Positions 1-10,878 are shown, counted from the stretch's first letter. The stretch is DNA of 64,000 nucleotides from Macrobrachium rosenbergii (GCF_040412425.1 NC_089749.1:14671162-14735161); one strand, 5' to 3'. The notes: generated from the sequence alone by a model not told the origin. Numbers and translations: made by a program.

Positions 1-611
1 GTGTGGTAGACTAGTATGTTAACGTGTCAAGGATGGTCAGTTTGATGTAGATATTAGCGTCTCTATGGAAAGTATCATCGTTGGATGGTGTCCGTTCTTG
101 CTCATCACAGGCCTATGGTAAGCTATATTATTAAGTGTTCTGGTGGTGACTACTATTGGCAAACCCGATCTTTCGTGGCTGTCCAAGAAGGGTATGGAGA
201 AAAATCTGAAGTCGGGTCTTTTCAAAACACACATTTTAATCATGGCATATGGACAAGAGTCTATTTAACGAAAGCAGTGCTCCACGGTTACGTAACAATG
301 TGGTACAGTATTTTCATCACCGGTAATTACATTTTTTGTTGCTAGGTCAAACTAGCCTTAAGCTAGCATAACATCTTGCTAATTCCATTAATTTGCTAAC
401 TATTCACTGCATTAGGTATAGATTGTAAACAAAAATTGATTGTAGACAAAATTCATGTGACTTAATATTAACGAACCAAACAAAGGAATTAAAGCAACAA
501 CGAACCTCCCTAATAGTCCCATGCGGCAGAAGTTGATTGTAATCTGCCATGGCATACACAGTATAAAAAAAAGTTAGATCAATGTGCAAAGCAACCACGG
601 TGAACACTATA
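1..611. other. Unassigned AT-rich stretch
   Basis: No gene or repeat family is recognised here. Short open frames of 60-86 codons occur on both strands and look like chance. The right edge is the left terminus of a DNA transposon. Confidence 0.5.
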
Positions 612-821
612 GGCGCGTTTTACACCGGTGCAACTTTTCGTGCGCACAGGAGGCATGCGCCTATTTCATGGAGAGGCAAGCAGAGGCATGCCTCAAAATC
701 TGTGCGCACAGGGCCAATGTGCAGACACGCACGTAAGCGCAAGTGTCTGGGGAGACGTGCAGCAGTCGCCAGTCGCACGCCAGCCACCATTTGATGTACG
801 TGTGTTTATTCTATTGCCAGT

Positions 822-995
822 ATGGCGGATTGGTCTAACGAAAAAAATATAAACTTTATTGAGGATTGCCGTTCCTTTACTTGTCTGTGGAAGGCTAACT
901 CCGATAACTATAAAGACAGGGTCAAACGGAGTGGTGCCCTGCTGTTCATAAAAGCTAAACATGTATTTCAAAATCAGTTGGAGACATACGTGTGA
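822..995 (+). pseudogene. MADF-like domain fragment of Harbinger accessory protein
   Basis: An ATG at 822 opens 57 codons ending in TGA at 993-995. The product begins MADWSNEKNINFIEDC and continues with LWKANSDNYKDRVKR. This matches the MADF/SANT-like pattern: a Trp near the start, a hydrophobic helix, then Leu-Trp and a D/N-Y-x-D-R segment. A MADF domain is normally about 80-90 residues, so this copy is cut short and lacks its last helix and any C-terminal region. In Harbinger elements such a protein helps bring the nuclease to the ends. The fragment lies 190 bases inside the left terminus and points inward. It is likely non-functional. Confidence 0.5.
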
Positions 996-1090
996 AGTTC
1001 TTGAAAAGCACATTGCTTGCCATCCAAACCTCTTCTACACTCACACATACCCTCCGACGTTCAAGATATTCATTGACCCAGCACCCACGC

Positions 1091-1156
1091 CTATTCCTTC
1101 GATTTCGCCTTTGACTTCAAAATAACACCAGCAACTGCTTGGTCGAGGGCAGACAT
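1091..1156 (-). pseudogene. Harbinger transposase N-terminal remnant
   Basis: A minus-strand ATG at 1156 opens 21 codons (start MSALDQAVAGVIL, then basic KSKAKSKE) before TAG. Beyond the stop the same frame gives AWVLGQ and then, past further stops, TSEGM. This resembles the start of PIF/Harbinger nucleases, where a basic patch is followed by a Trp-Val and Arg/Ser-rich segment. The catalytic DDE core is absent. It lies inside the right terminus, points inward and faces the MADF fragment. The call depends on a short match and its context. Confidence 0.35.
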
Positions 1157-1303
1157 GTTGACGACTGCTTCACTCTCGGTGTGAACAGAAACAGGCATTC
1201 GCACAGAGGCATGCGGCTACGGCATGCGCGAACGTGCGTATTGCACGCGGAGAGGCATGTGTAGCTGCACGGCAACCAGGCGCACCGGTGTAAACGCGCC
1301 TTA

Positions 1304-1381
1304 AGGCTGCGTCCACACGATCGAACTTTGTTCGATGTGACGTCAGAAGCGGAGAAAAGGCGGGCAAAGTTGGACGCAGCC
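1304..1381. mobile_element. 78-bp TTA-flanked miniature inverted-repeat element
   Basis: The left end AGGCTGCGTCCA is mirrored at the right by TGGACGCAGCC. The copy sits between TTA at 1301-1303 and TTA at 1382-1384, consistent with a 3-bp target duplication. The interior contains a small palindrome, TCGAACTTTGTTCGA. It starts right where the preceding transposon ends, and the two share one TTA. It has no coding capacity. Confidence 0.6.
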
Positions 1382-1515
1382 TTATTTTTTCTGTACAAAA
1401 AAAGTGAACCCCCTTTTAATTTATCCAGTAGTAATAACAATAGCATTAAGGTAATTCAATATATTAGCTCCGCGCCTGTTTTTATCTTTTCAACTGTTTT
1501 TTTCTACACTTTTAG

Positions 1516-1754
1516 GGGTTCTGATACTGGCGATGCATCTGTTTGTTGGCGGCCAAATGGAATATCCCTTCGCCGTGTTTAACACTGGCCCGGGGGAGGG
1601 GTACCCATACGTTAACAAGTTATTGCACTTGCCAAACGGGATATGAACCGTCCGAAAACAGACGTACCCGTGCTCTGTCTTGTGAAGATCGGTGTATGGG
1701 AACCCCTTGCTGGATGGACTCTGGGTTAATTAGACTCGAGCGCCAAAATGAAAG
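1516..1754 (+). CDS. Candidate exon with sushi/CCP-like segment
   Basis: A strong polypyrimidine tract and acceptor (TTCTACACTTTTAG) precede 1516, and a donor AAAG|GTAACC follows 1754. The frame open from 1525 contains CTCQTGYEPSENRRTRALSC and then ED..MGTPCW. The order Y-x-C-x-x-G-Y-x-x-S...L-x-C-E-D...P-C-W resembles the second half of a complement-control (sushi) module. The expected first Cys and aromatic residues are not clean, and parts of the upstream segment look better in another frame, so a decayed exon or chance match remains possible. Phase at the donor is 2, compatible with the next candidate exon. Confidence 0.3.
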
Positions 1755-1897
1755 GTAACCATAATAGCAACAAAAACTGTAAAAAAAGTCAAGTTATAGT
1801 GCCGTCGGCGACGCAGAGCTACCCTATAGTTCTACCAGCATTTTAATAATAATGATTGAGTACAAAGAGTCATCGTGCTTACGTTACCGGCTTCTAG

Positions 1898-2167
1898 TCG
1901 AAATCGCGATATTCGTCGATTTCAAGCTCAGGAAAAGGAAACCCTTCGGACCAATCCGCCCTCCCAGTACCCACCCAGCAATGAGTCGAGAAAGAGGTAC
2001 TCTCATGGCCTCTCCCGACCACCCAGCCGAACATCCGTATTTAAGAGTGACATTGCAGTGAACATACAAATGAAACTGAGCAAGAGTGAGGAAAAACAGT
2101 TTGCCGAAGGACACTCCGGCGCACGATTTGAGGCAGCCTCCGATTTTTTGCGACTGAAAGGTGTAAG
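1898..2167 (+). CDS. Candidate downstream exon, charged and disordered
   Basis: The acceptor CCGGCTTCTAG precedes 1898 and the donor GTAAG|GTGAGA follows 2167. One frame is open throughout and gives a charged, Ser/Pro/Arg-rich peptide (for example RDIRRFQAQEKETLRT and KLSKSEEKQFAEGH). It joins the preceding candidate exon in frame, completing a Ser codon across a 143-base intron. No domain is recognised. No transcript evidence is available from sequence alone. Confidence 0.28.
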
Positions 2168-3170
2168 GTGAGAAAAAATCATACACTTTTGACTTAAGAA
2201 TTTAGTAAAACTGGAGGGTTCAGAATTTAGTAAAAACTTGGAGGGTTCAATAAACTGTTTGAGTGTTAGTATGCGCTAATAATTATATTTTATTATAATA
2301 GTAAGATAATCCTACGGAGAATTTTAGAATAATAATCGTTTAGCGATGGTGAAACAAATGTAGGGTTTATTGTATGAGCGTTATTAAATGGTGTCTATAT
2401 CGGCCATCGTCTTTATTCATGACTATGCATAGTGCCGGTTTCTTTGTTTATATATCACATTGATATCAATCATAACCAAACTTGTATGTATAAGCAACCA
2501 AAATTTATGCAGCGGATTAAGAATGAGGACTAGGCCAACAGTTCCGGTGTGGGGAGTTGTCATTTAGACTTTTAGCTGGACAATATACGACAACTCATTC
2601 GTATTAAAACCTCTAATATTATGAAAGCCATAAGATTATAGATCTATGTATAAAATTATACAAACAAAGTAGCCTGCACTTACTAAATCCACTAAAATAT
2701 TGATAGATGTTATGACAACTTCTGAGTGGGCGGGGCGGAGCTGGGCTGGTGGGATGACTGAGTCTATTTCCCATCATGCACTTCTCCCGCCAAGGCGCGA
2801 CAGGAGACAACTGTCCAGCGTCAGCAGGCCTTGCAATGAAATAGATTTTGCGGCTGACGTTTATGACATTTGAATGGTAGTGAACGCAGCTGTTCAAGTG
2901 TTTATTTACGCGTGTTCGTATGTTTGTGCAGTCTAAAGAACAGTCGAGAGTTTTTGATGGATTTTAATGAAATTTTGTCAAGGGCGGCAATGGATTGATT
3001 AAGAGATGGAATCGGAATAATTTTTAAGGTGATTATTCAGTCCAAACTCGAAACCAAAATGTTCATTTCATATTGGTGGAGGTCATGCTGATCTTTACCG
3101 GATTACAAAACTTAGTTAAAAAAATATATCTCCAGAACCTTCTGGTACTTCTTTCAAATGAACACCATAT
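2168..3170. other. Intergenic, with a GC-box/E2F-like patch
   Basis: No gene is recognised. Near 2200-2252 an AGAATTTAGTAAAA..TGGAGGGTTCA unit is duplicated. At 2726-2738 is GTGGGCGGGGCGG (Sp1-type) and at 2781-2799 CTTCTCCCGCCAAGGCGCG (E2F-like), within an otherwise AT-rich setting. This could be a promoter, but no first exon is evident on either side. Confidence 0.3.
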
Positions 3171-3262
3171 TCGGTGGAATCTTGAATTTCAAGCCAGTGG
3201 CCCCTGTGGGCTTGTTCCATTTGAATAAGGTTTATGTTCTGAATAATAATAATAAGAATACG
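3145..3262 (+). repeat. Family D copy with (AAT)n tail
   Basis: The unit runs CTTCTTTCAAATGAACACC, CTTGAATTTCAAG, CAGTGGCCCCTGTGGGCTTG and ends TCTGAATAATAATAAT. The same sequence recurs near 47 kb, 48.4 kb and 61.6 kb, always ending at an (AAT)n tract. A fixed 3' end followed by a simple-repeat tail suggests a non-LTR retroelement or SINE terminus. Confidence 0.7.
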
Positions 3263-4589
3263 TAAGTTTAATCAACATATTTAATCAATATCCTACTCAA
3301 TCGCATACGTTTCCGCGTAGTCCAGGGTATTTCCTGCTCTCTGATATCACCATAACGGAACGTCTGGCACCAAGCATAACGGTTTCCCGCGCAAGCTAAG
3401 AAAACCCGGATAGAAACAGCCGTTGAAAGGAAGGCCTCTAAAACCAGAATATTTAATTGAGTGCGGAATAACGTTTTGTTTTTTTTTATTAAAAACCACT
3501 CGTCATTGGCTTTTTTTTAAACTTAATGCTGTAATAGTGTACTGTTTCAAGTCGACGTAACTGCATCGGCGGTACAATATCTTGCCTCTTGATTTTATTA
3601 GTTAAAGATAGGCTAAAATAGGTAGCATGCAGGTGACTTGGAAGGTAGTGCTTATTACTGTATTCCGAAATCCGCATTCTGTCCTCATTTCACCTTTCGG
3701 TGTTGCATGTTCATGATTTTTTAAGCTCACTGGGAGTTTTACCAAAAGGAAACGCTCTTGCAGAATGTTAAGTAGTGGAAACGTTAAAAAGTGCTCAGTC
3801 ATATTTTCAGTTCATAAAAGATGGCTGTGTATTGAAGGATTAGGCGTATATTCATTGTTAACGCCTATTTGGTTTTTGAAAGAGAGAGAGAAAGGGGAAA
3901 ATATAATTTATTTCGTAATTTTGAACGTAGTCTCAATTAAGATAATCTACTTAAAATCAAGTTGGGAATGGTGAACGAGAGAAAGAGAGTAAGGAAACAA
4001 GTATAAATTCCTTGCCTCATTGAAAAATATCCGGTCGGATTCAAAACTAAGACGTTGTACTTTTGTTTCACGGATTGCAGGAAAGTGGAATTCCGCCATC
4101 GGATCCTCAGCGATTGACGTCATGAACTGAATCACAGAATGAAAATAAGCAAATTCTTTTTGTGACCTGGCCCCTTTTTTGAAAACACATCCAACTTAAT
4201 CTTCATCCATCTTCCCACCCAGGCGGGCGGGCGCCAGGTGGGGCAGATGTAGACTTATTCTTTTGTAATTCGTGATTTTAACCATCGTCATTTCTCTCAC
4301 ATGGGCGTGATTATCTCCCTGCTTTCTTTTCTCCGTAGGGGACCAGTGCCGTAAGTACACGTTTACTCATACAAATCCTATTTCTCTTTAGTAGTTCCGT
4401 AATTTTATTTTCCATTTTATTTGTTTATATTATCAACCTTCAGTTCAGCCCGTTTGTCTTCTTCATATTCTCTTCCCAAACAAAGTTGGAGAGACTATGT
4501 AGACAAAAGTGTCTATTTGTCTGTCGAAAATGTCACCAAAACTTATAGAAATATTTATGCGAATTTTGGATATATTTATGTGGAATTTG
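3263..4589. other. Unassigned intergenic DNA
   Basis: No recognisable gene, RNA or repeat family. Small GA-rich tracts occur at 3871-3896 and 3975-3990, and a GC-rich patch with CAGGCGGGCGGGCGCCAGG at 4222-4240. Open frames are short and unrecognised. Confidence 0.45.
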
Positions 4590-5335
4590 GTGTGTGAAGT
4601 GGATCTAGAGGTAAATGCAGATGTTGATCCAGACCGTGGATAAAGCCCTAGATACAGATGTCGATCCAGACTTAGATCTGATGTGGACCGAGATCTAGAT
4701 GCAGTTGTGGATCCAGACCTAGATCCAAAGTTGGATCAAGGTCTGGGAACAGTTGTGTATCCAGTCCTTGATCCGAAATTGGATCAAGATGAGATACAGT
4801 AGTGGATCCAGACTTTGATCCAAATAGTGAATCAAGATCTAGATACAGAATTTACCCAGGCCTAGATCCAGACAAGGGATCACATTTAGTTACAGATGTA
4901 GATCTCGACTTAGACCTAATGTGGATGTAGGTCTAGATACAGATGTGGATCCAGAACTTGATCCAAGAAGTGGATGAGGATCTAGGTGCAGTTGTGGATC
5001 CAGACCTAAATCCAAAATCGAATCAAGATCTAGAAAACAATTGTGGGTCCAGACCTAGATCCAAGACTGGAACATCTATATACAAGTATGGATCTAGACC
5101 TAGAGCCAAAACTGGAACAAGAGCTATATACAAATACGGATCTAGACTTAGATCCAAAACTGGATCAAGATCTATATACAAATACGGATCTAGACCTAGA
5201 TCCAAAGCTGGATCAAGATCTATATAAAAATATGGACCTAGACCTAGATCCAAAGCTGGATCAAGATCTAGATACGGACGCGGTTCCAGACCTTGATCCA
5301 AAAAGATGATCCAGATGTGGATCAAGATGCAAAAG
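4590..5335. repeat. 48-bp minisatellite rich in GATCTA/GATCCA
   Basis: The block is built from GATCTAGACCTAGATCCA-like hexamer variants organised into 48-bp units. The five units from about 5084 to 5330 are regular; earlier units are diverged. Because 48 is divisible by three and the units lack stops, long frames stay open on both strands: a 16-residue period with DLDLDPKLDQDL on plus and LDLGLDPYLYIDLDP on minus. These are repeat by-products, with no other sign of coding. Confidence 0.9.
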
Positions 5336-5452
5336 TTTAATACGTTGGAGATATTAGCTCACATAATGCGTTTGGTCATCTTCAAAAATGATTTTAATAG
5401 CAAAATATCCGTCTTCCATTCATTTATTACCAAATTTCCCTCAGTTTCCTAT

Positions 5453-5850
5453 TTTAGTTTTCTGTAAAGAAACTATTGTGCCGGCTTTGTCCGTCCGCAA
5501 TTTTTCTCTCCGCCCTCAGGTCTTGAGTTGTTGAGGTTAGGGGCTGCAAATTGGTATGTTGATCATCCACCCTCCAATCATCAAACATACCAAATTGCAG
5601 CCCTCTAGCCTCAATAGTTTTTTTAAAAATTTTATTTAAGGTTAAAGTTAGTTGTAATCGTGCTCCTGGCAACGATATAAGGTAGGCCACCACCGGGCCG
5701 TGGTTAAAGCTTCATGGGCCGCGGCTCTACAGCATTATACTAAGATCACCAAAAGATAGGTCTGTTTTCGGTGGCCTTGATTATACGCTGTAGCGGCTGT
5801 ACAGAAAACTCGATTGGGCCGAAAAAACTTCGGCGCGTTATTTACTTGTT
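5453..5850 (+). repeat. Family A copy 1 (hairpin-rich element)
   Basis: It starts TTTTAGTTTTCTGTAAAG and ends GAAAAAACTTCGGCGCG. The centre carries the family hairpin formed by GGGGCTGCAAATTGGTATG and its mirror CATACCAAATTGCAGCCC, and a second palindrome centred near 5755-5785. This copy is diverged: the TAGATCTA centre has become TAGGTCTG. Confidence 0.88.
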
Positions 5851-6259
5851 TATTTTTGCTTAAACTTTTAAGTAAAAGGTTAAACAGTTGCAGCTCTTTA
5901 ACTCAAGGCTCAACACCGAACATTTAGATCAAAGATAAAGTAGGCCTAATATAATAGAATCATCGGTAAATATCAAAGCATTTTATTTGAAGGTTTGATG
6001 GCAAAAGGCTAAATAATCTAGCATGTTAGTTTAAAAAAATGCTTATGGATTTGCGCAAGAAACTGAATGATAATAACGAGTTGTCTTTGGATAAACTGAA
6101 AATTAATTCTTTTGCACAAAAGGCACAATCTAAAACGTCTTGCAAAATCATATGAACCATATGACATTAACGCATTTGTTAAAGCTTTTTCGCCTTGCAA
6201 TCCTGTTACGAAATGGAATCTGCAGTTTATGAGAAGGAAAATAAGATCTTTTCAGGAGT
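5851..6259. other. AT-rich unassigned stretch
   Basis: Nothing is recognised here beyond short AT-rich open frames. Confidence 0.45.
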
Positions 6260-6780
6260 GTGTGTGTGAGAGAGAGAGAGAGAGGGGTGGGAGAGAGATT
6301 GAGGTAGAGAACGAGAAAGAGGGGGAGAGAGAGAGATAGAGGGAGAGAAAGAGAGAGCTTGAGGGAGAGAAAGAGAGAGATTAAGGGAGAGAAAGAGATA
6401 GATTGAGGTAAAGAACGAGAGAGAGGGAGAGATTGAAAGAGAGAGAGCTTGAAGGAGAGAAAGAGAGAGATTAAGGGTGAGAGAGACAGAAAGAGATAGA
6501 TTGATGTAAAGAACGAGAGAGAGAGCTTGAGGAGAGAAAGAGAAAGAGATTAAGGGTGAGAGAGACAGAAAGAGATAGGATTACAAAGAACGAGAAAGAG
6601 GGAGAGATTGAGGGGGAGAGAGAGAGAGAGATTGCGGGAGAGAGAGGGTGGGGGAGCGAGAAATAGGAAGATTATGTCGTAAGCACTCTGAAGAAACAAT
6701 TAAGACTGAGGGAGAGAAAAAAAGAGGGGAGAGAGAGAGAGAGAGAGAAGGGGGTGGGTGGGAAAGGGAGAAATAGAAAG
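6260..6780. repeat. Imperfect GA-rich purine array with higher-order units
   Basis: The plus strand is almost entirely purine. Units such as GAGAGAAAGAGAGAGATTAA and GATAGATTGAGGTAAAGAAC recur at roughly 90-110 bp. Toward the end a block containing AGATTATGTCG.AAG and CTGAAGAAA.AATT is present twice (about 6660-6705 and 6769-6812), showing a local duplication. Confidence 0.8.
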
Positions 6781-7072
6781 ATTATGTCGCAAGAATCCTG
6801 AAGAAATAATTGAGGTCAAAATATTATCTTTATGCTTGCTTGACGCAACTTTGTGGGTGCAATACCCTGTTCTAATTGGACAAGAGGCGAATCTTCAGAT
6901 TTCTTGTCGTCAGTCAAGTGCAGAAACCTCAGTTAATAAATTTGTCTGGTCTTATTACTTGTTGCTTTAAGTTAATTCGATTATGGAAGGTAATAAAGGC
7001 ATTTTTTTAAAACGGATGACTAGTCTTTGAGTTCTATTTTTTTTATTGAGCGATTGTCGTTGATAGCTATAT

Positions 7073-7320
<248 letters not shown>

Positions 7321-7398
7321 TATATGTGTGTGTAAAACGTTTGACTGAACTCTTTTTCAATCTACTTTTCATCAGAAACAGCTTAAAATAAACAGTAT

Positions 7399-7438
<40 letters not shown>

Positions 7439-7803
7439 CATTATCATATTATCACGCAAAATCCAATCACTGAAATCCAAACGATATAATATCATAGCCT
7501 TTCCATCACATTATCTATGATAAATCACAAGCCTCCGAAGGTATGCGATCTCATCCCTTAGAGGATTTCCGATAAATTCCTGCCCTGTTGCTCAGTTTCC
7601 CCCGCCCTTTGCACAAAACGACATGAACATCCCTCCCAGCCAGAAACGTTTCAGATACAAGGTGGGGACAACCAGACTGCGTTTTCTCTCTCTCTCTCTC
7701 TCCGGAAACACGGAATCAGAGCCTTATTCCCAAATACGCAGAACCTCGTGCGCTCACGTGCGAAAGTTTAATGGCAGCAACCCTGCCTGACGATCGACCT
7801 TCT

Positions 7804-7839
<36 letters not shown>

Positions 7840-7951
7840 TGCTTACAAAGCTATACTGCATATATTTCGGGGAGGAGCATAAAGGAACATTTGCCATTTA
7901 ATGAAGGGGTTTTGCCTGGGTATACACAGTGTGTGTGTGTGTGTGTGTGTG
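7399..7951. repeat. (CT)n and (GT)n tracts
   Basis: (CT)n lies at 7399-7436, 7685-7702 and 7808-7836; (GT)n at 7930-7951. The intervening sequence is unique and unassigned. Confidence 0.93.
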
Positions 7952-8093
7952 ATGTATACCTATCTTTGTCATAAATGAATGTATATGATCAATGACATAA
8001 TTTTATTTGAAAGTCATACTGATATGCAGTTATTCACACACACACATGTATATACTGTATTTATGTTTGTATATACTGTATGTATATATGTGT

Positions 8094-8178
8094 GTTTATA
8101 TGTGTATATATATAATTTTATATATATAATACATTATATATACACACACACACATATATATATATATATGCAGAAAGA

Positions 8179-8251
<73 letters not shown>
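8094..8251. repeat. TA-rich, (TA)n then (GA)n
   Basis: A TA/CA-rich stretch leads to (TA)n at 8181-8209, which passes directly into (GA)n at 8210-8251. Confidence 0.93.
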
Positions 8252-8253
<2 letters not shown>

Positions 8254-8399
8254 AGAAATTCGTAACCATCTGGACTCCCGCAATCAAATTTCATGCGTGT
8301 AAGTCTGACAGAAATAACATTTTGGACTTGGCATATTCGCATGCTTCAAAATGACAAAAGTATAATTCATTAGAGAGTCAAATTTCAAAACCTGCCTTT

Positions 8400-8565
8400 A
8401 ATGCAACAGGTTCAGGACAATTCCTCTCTAATCAGCACATCGGAACAACGAAGGCAGCAGGACAAATCGAATTAGCCTCGGCCTTAATTGGAAAGAGAGC
8501 TCAAGCGACGGCCCTCTCGTTTTAAGGGACCGGCAAGATTGCCGCGACGATTGCTTGAGGGTTGG
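8400..8565. other. Single-copy island, possible conserved non-coding DNA
   Basis: This patch is free of simple repeats, with AATTAGCCTCGGCCTTAATT and GGACCGGCAAGATTGCCGC-type balanced composition. It holds homeodomain-type cores (AATTAG, TTAATTGG). No open frame is convincing. A regulatory role is only suggested. Confidence 0.2.
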
Positions 8566-9285
8566 TTAAGAAGGAGGTGAAGGAGTGAGGGGAGGGGGTG
8601 AGGTGGGGAGAGAGAAGGTTGAGGAGGAGGTGTAAGTGGTCGAGGTGGAGGAAGAGGAGGAGGTGGAAGTGGTGGAGGGGTGGAGGGGAAGATGAGGAAG
8701 TGTTGGAGGGGATGAGGGAGGAGGTGTAAAGTGTGTCTGAGGTGGAGGGGGAAGAGGAGGAGGTGGAAGTGGTGGAGGAAGAGGAAGAGGTGTATGTGGT
8801 TGAGGTGGAAGAGGAGGAGCTGGAAGTGGTGGAGGTGTAAGTGGTCGAGGTGGAGGAAGAGGAGGTGGAAGTGGTCGAGGTGGAGGAGGAGGTGGAGGTG
8901 TGGTCGAGGGAGGAAGAGGGGAGGTGAGAGGAGGAGGTAGTGGTGGGTGGAGGGTTTCCAAGTGGGGAAGAGGGAGGAGGGGTGGTGAGGTCGAGGTGAG
9001 GAAGAGGGGGAAGAGTGGAGAAAAGTGGTAGAGGAAGAGGGGAAGAGGGAGGTGTATGGTGGTTGAGAAAGAGAGGAGGTAGGTGGAGGAAGAGGTGATG
9101 GAGGAGGTGGAAGTGGTGGAGGTGGGGAAGGAGGAGGTGTAAGTGGTCGAGGTGGAGGAAGAGGAGATGGAGGTGGTGGAGGTGAAGGTGAAGTGGGAGG
9201 AGAAGGGGTGGAGGAAGAGGAGGAGGTGCAAGTGGAGCAGTTGGAGGGGAGGAGGTGCAGGTGGATTAGAAGGAAGAGACACGTG
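8566..9285. repeat. GGA/GGT-rich polypurine minisatellite
   Basis: The plus strand is nearly free of C and made of units like GAGGAGGTGGAAGTGGTGGA. The minus strand therefore reads as a 264-codon Pro/Ser/Thr/Leu-rich frame, a composition artefact. Many GG runs make G-quadruplex or triplex formation plausible. Confidence 0.88.
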
Positions 9286-9535
9286 TCCTTTTGAGAGAGG
9301 GATAAGGACGAGATAATGACTCGTTAGACAGGAATCGTTGAGATAATTAACTTTGCGCAATATCTCGTTAGATGCGCTTCAGCGGTCTCCAGAAGTGCCA
9401 GCGAATATTACCCGAGTTCATCTCTTCTGTCGAATTCATTTTATTTATATTTGATTTTGTTGTCAGTTTGTTTCAGTTTTAGTTGAGCTGTGAATCTGAC
9501 TTTCTGTTTATTTATTCATTGCAACTGATCAGTTC

Positions 9536-9790
9536 TTCGGTGGGCGCGCTGTTGGCTCAGCAGCGTTCGAGTTCTCCTACCGCTAGTGAATAATTAAGAG
9601 GAATTTATTTGGTAATAGAAATTCATTTCTTCGTCATACTGTGGTTGATCCCACAATGTTGTAGGTCCAGCTGCAACCAGCTGGTTTTTAGCCACGTAAA
9701 ATAAATCTAACCTTCGGCCGTATCTCTAGAGAGCTGTTAATCAGCTCAGTTCTGGTTAAACTAAGATATACTTAACGGATCGTCAAACCC
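9536..9790 (+). mobile_element. Family C SINE copy 1
   Basis: It begins with a tRNA-like head (TTGGCTCAGCAGCGTTCGAG resembles a pol III box B region), then GAATTTATTT, GAAATTCATTTC, GCCACGTAAAATAA and ends AGCTGTTAATCAGCTCAGTT..CTAAGATATACTTA. It is one of the more diverged copies of this family. Confidence 0.72.
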
Positions 9791-9843
9791 TGACTTATGG
9801 TTTCCAGAAGTCCATCATCTCGAGTGTCCCTAAATGAACAAGT

Positions 9844-10105
9844 TCCCTCAGGACAGTGCTGTTGTGCACCACGGGGTGCAACAGGCATTACTTAAAGGCC
9901 TTTGCAGCGTCTCTTCGGCCCCTAGCTGCAACCCCCTCATTCCTTTTACTGTACCTCCATTCATATTATCTTTCTTCCATCTTGCTATCCACCCTCTCTT
10001 AACAATTATTTCAAAGTGCAACTGCGAGGTTTTACACCTTTCAAACCTACCGACTCTCAATTTCCTTTCCAGCGCTGAATGACCTCGTAGGTCCCACTTT
10101 TCCGG
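9844..10105 (+). mobile_element. Family B retroposon copy 1
   Basis: The head hairpin TTGTGCACC..GGGTGCAA is followed by GGCATTACTTAAAGG, CCCCTAGCTGCAACCCC, CATATTATCTTTCTTCC and CAGCGCTGAATGACCTCG. The usual 3' end (GGCCTAAATTCTATATTC) is missing here. Confidence 0.8.
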
Positions 10106-10878
10106 TTTCTGGGACGCGTATTGTTTACGTCACAAGACCTCGAGAGAGAAAATAGTACTTGCCATTAAGTGGCGGTTCTTTCGGGCGTCTGTTGACGAAT
10201 TATTTAATTTTACTTCAATTAAAACATCACATTGACAATTTATTTATGAAGAGGCGGCGTAACTTTCACTGGAATTCTGATTCGTCGCGAAGTCTTAAGT
10301 TTACGCCCAATTGCTGTACGAGTGAACAACTATGTAATTGTTGTGCGATTGTTTTCGGGGAGCTGAATGACAGACAACCATTTGACGGGGATATAAGTGG
10401 CTGTTCTGGAATTGGGGTGGGGTGGGGGAGGGGGGGAAGGGAGCTGCTGGTCCGTTACTGGCCTATTTAGCTCAGTACTGATATTCAAAGCCCGCCTTAA
10501 TCAGCGTCTCTTGCAATTTTAGTGTTGGGGTTAACGGCACTGTTGGCTTTTGGGGTGCTAAGATGACAGTTATAATTCGAGCGCTGGTGACGAAGAAAGA
10601 AATTTGTTTTGCTCAACAAAGGACTATTCAAAGTTATCCAAAATAATCAGTCTTTGATGAAAAGAAGAATTTCACATAATACGCGTTGGGCTCCTCTATC
10701 TAGCTCCGCCGAGGACATAGTGATTAATCATTGCTTTTCTCCAGAATCCTTTTCACACAGGCTTGAATGTCAAAGTGAAATTAGTGAGCAGGATGTCGAT
10801 GTCACTGATACTAAAGAAGCTGCATAAAGAAAAAAAATAATTGAAAGTGGTCATTTAACATCAGAAGGATAATTTTTT
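10106..10878. other. Unassigned DNA with a 72-codon frame
   Basis: A plus-strand frame at 10609-10827 encodes a Ser-rich acidic-tailed peptide (ends SEQDVDVTDTKEAA). No family is recognised and no splice context stands out. A G-rich tract lies at 10414-10442. Confidence 0.3.

Larger units (their letters stand above)
612..1300. mobile_element. Decayed PIF/Harbinger-type DNA transposon
   Basis: Inverted ends are visible: the left end GGCGCGTTTTACACCGGTGC at 612-631 is mirrored by GCACCGGTGTAAACGCGCC at 1282-1300, with one base length difference. The right end is followed by TTA; the left is preceded by ATA, so a 3-bp TTA target duplication would need one mutation. Just inside both ends the motif AGGCATGC/AGGCATGT recurs about five times, as expected of subterminal transposase-binding sites. 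The interior keeps remnants of two genes facing each other: a MADF-like start on the plus strand and a transposase-like start on the minus strand. PIF/Harbinger elements carry a DDE nuclease plus a Myb/SANT or MADF-type DNA-binding protein, so this fits an internally deleted copy. Superfamily assignment is inference from TIR style, TTA and gene content. Confidence 0.6.

Noticed and set aside
5453..5850. Family A as a Helitron because of its 3' hairpin
   Set aside because: The hairpin is not followed by CTRR and the ends show short inverted repeats, unlike Helitrons.
8566..9360. 264-codon proline-rich minus-strand protein
   Set aside because: It is the complement of a GGA/GGT purine array; no domain or gene signal.
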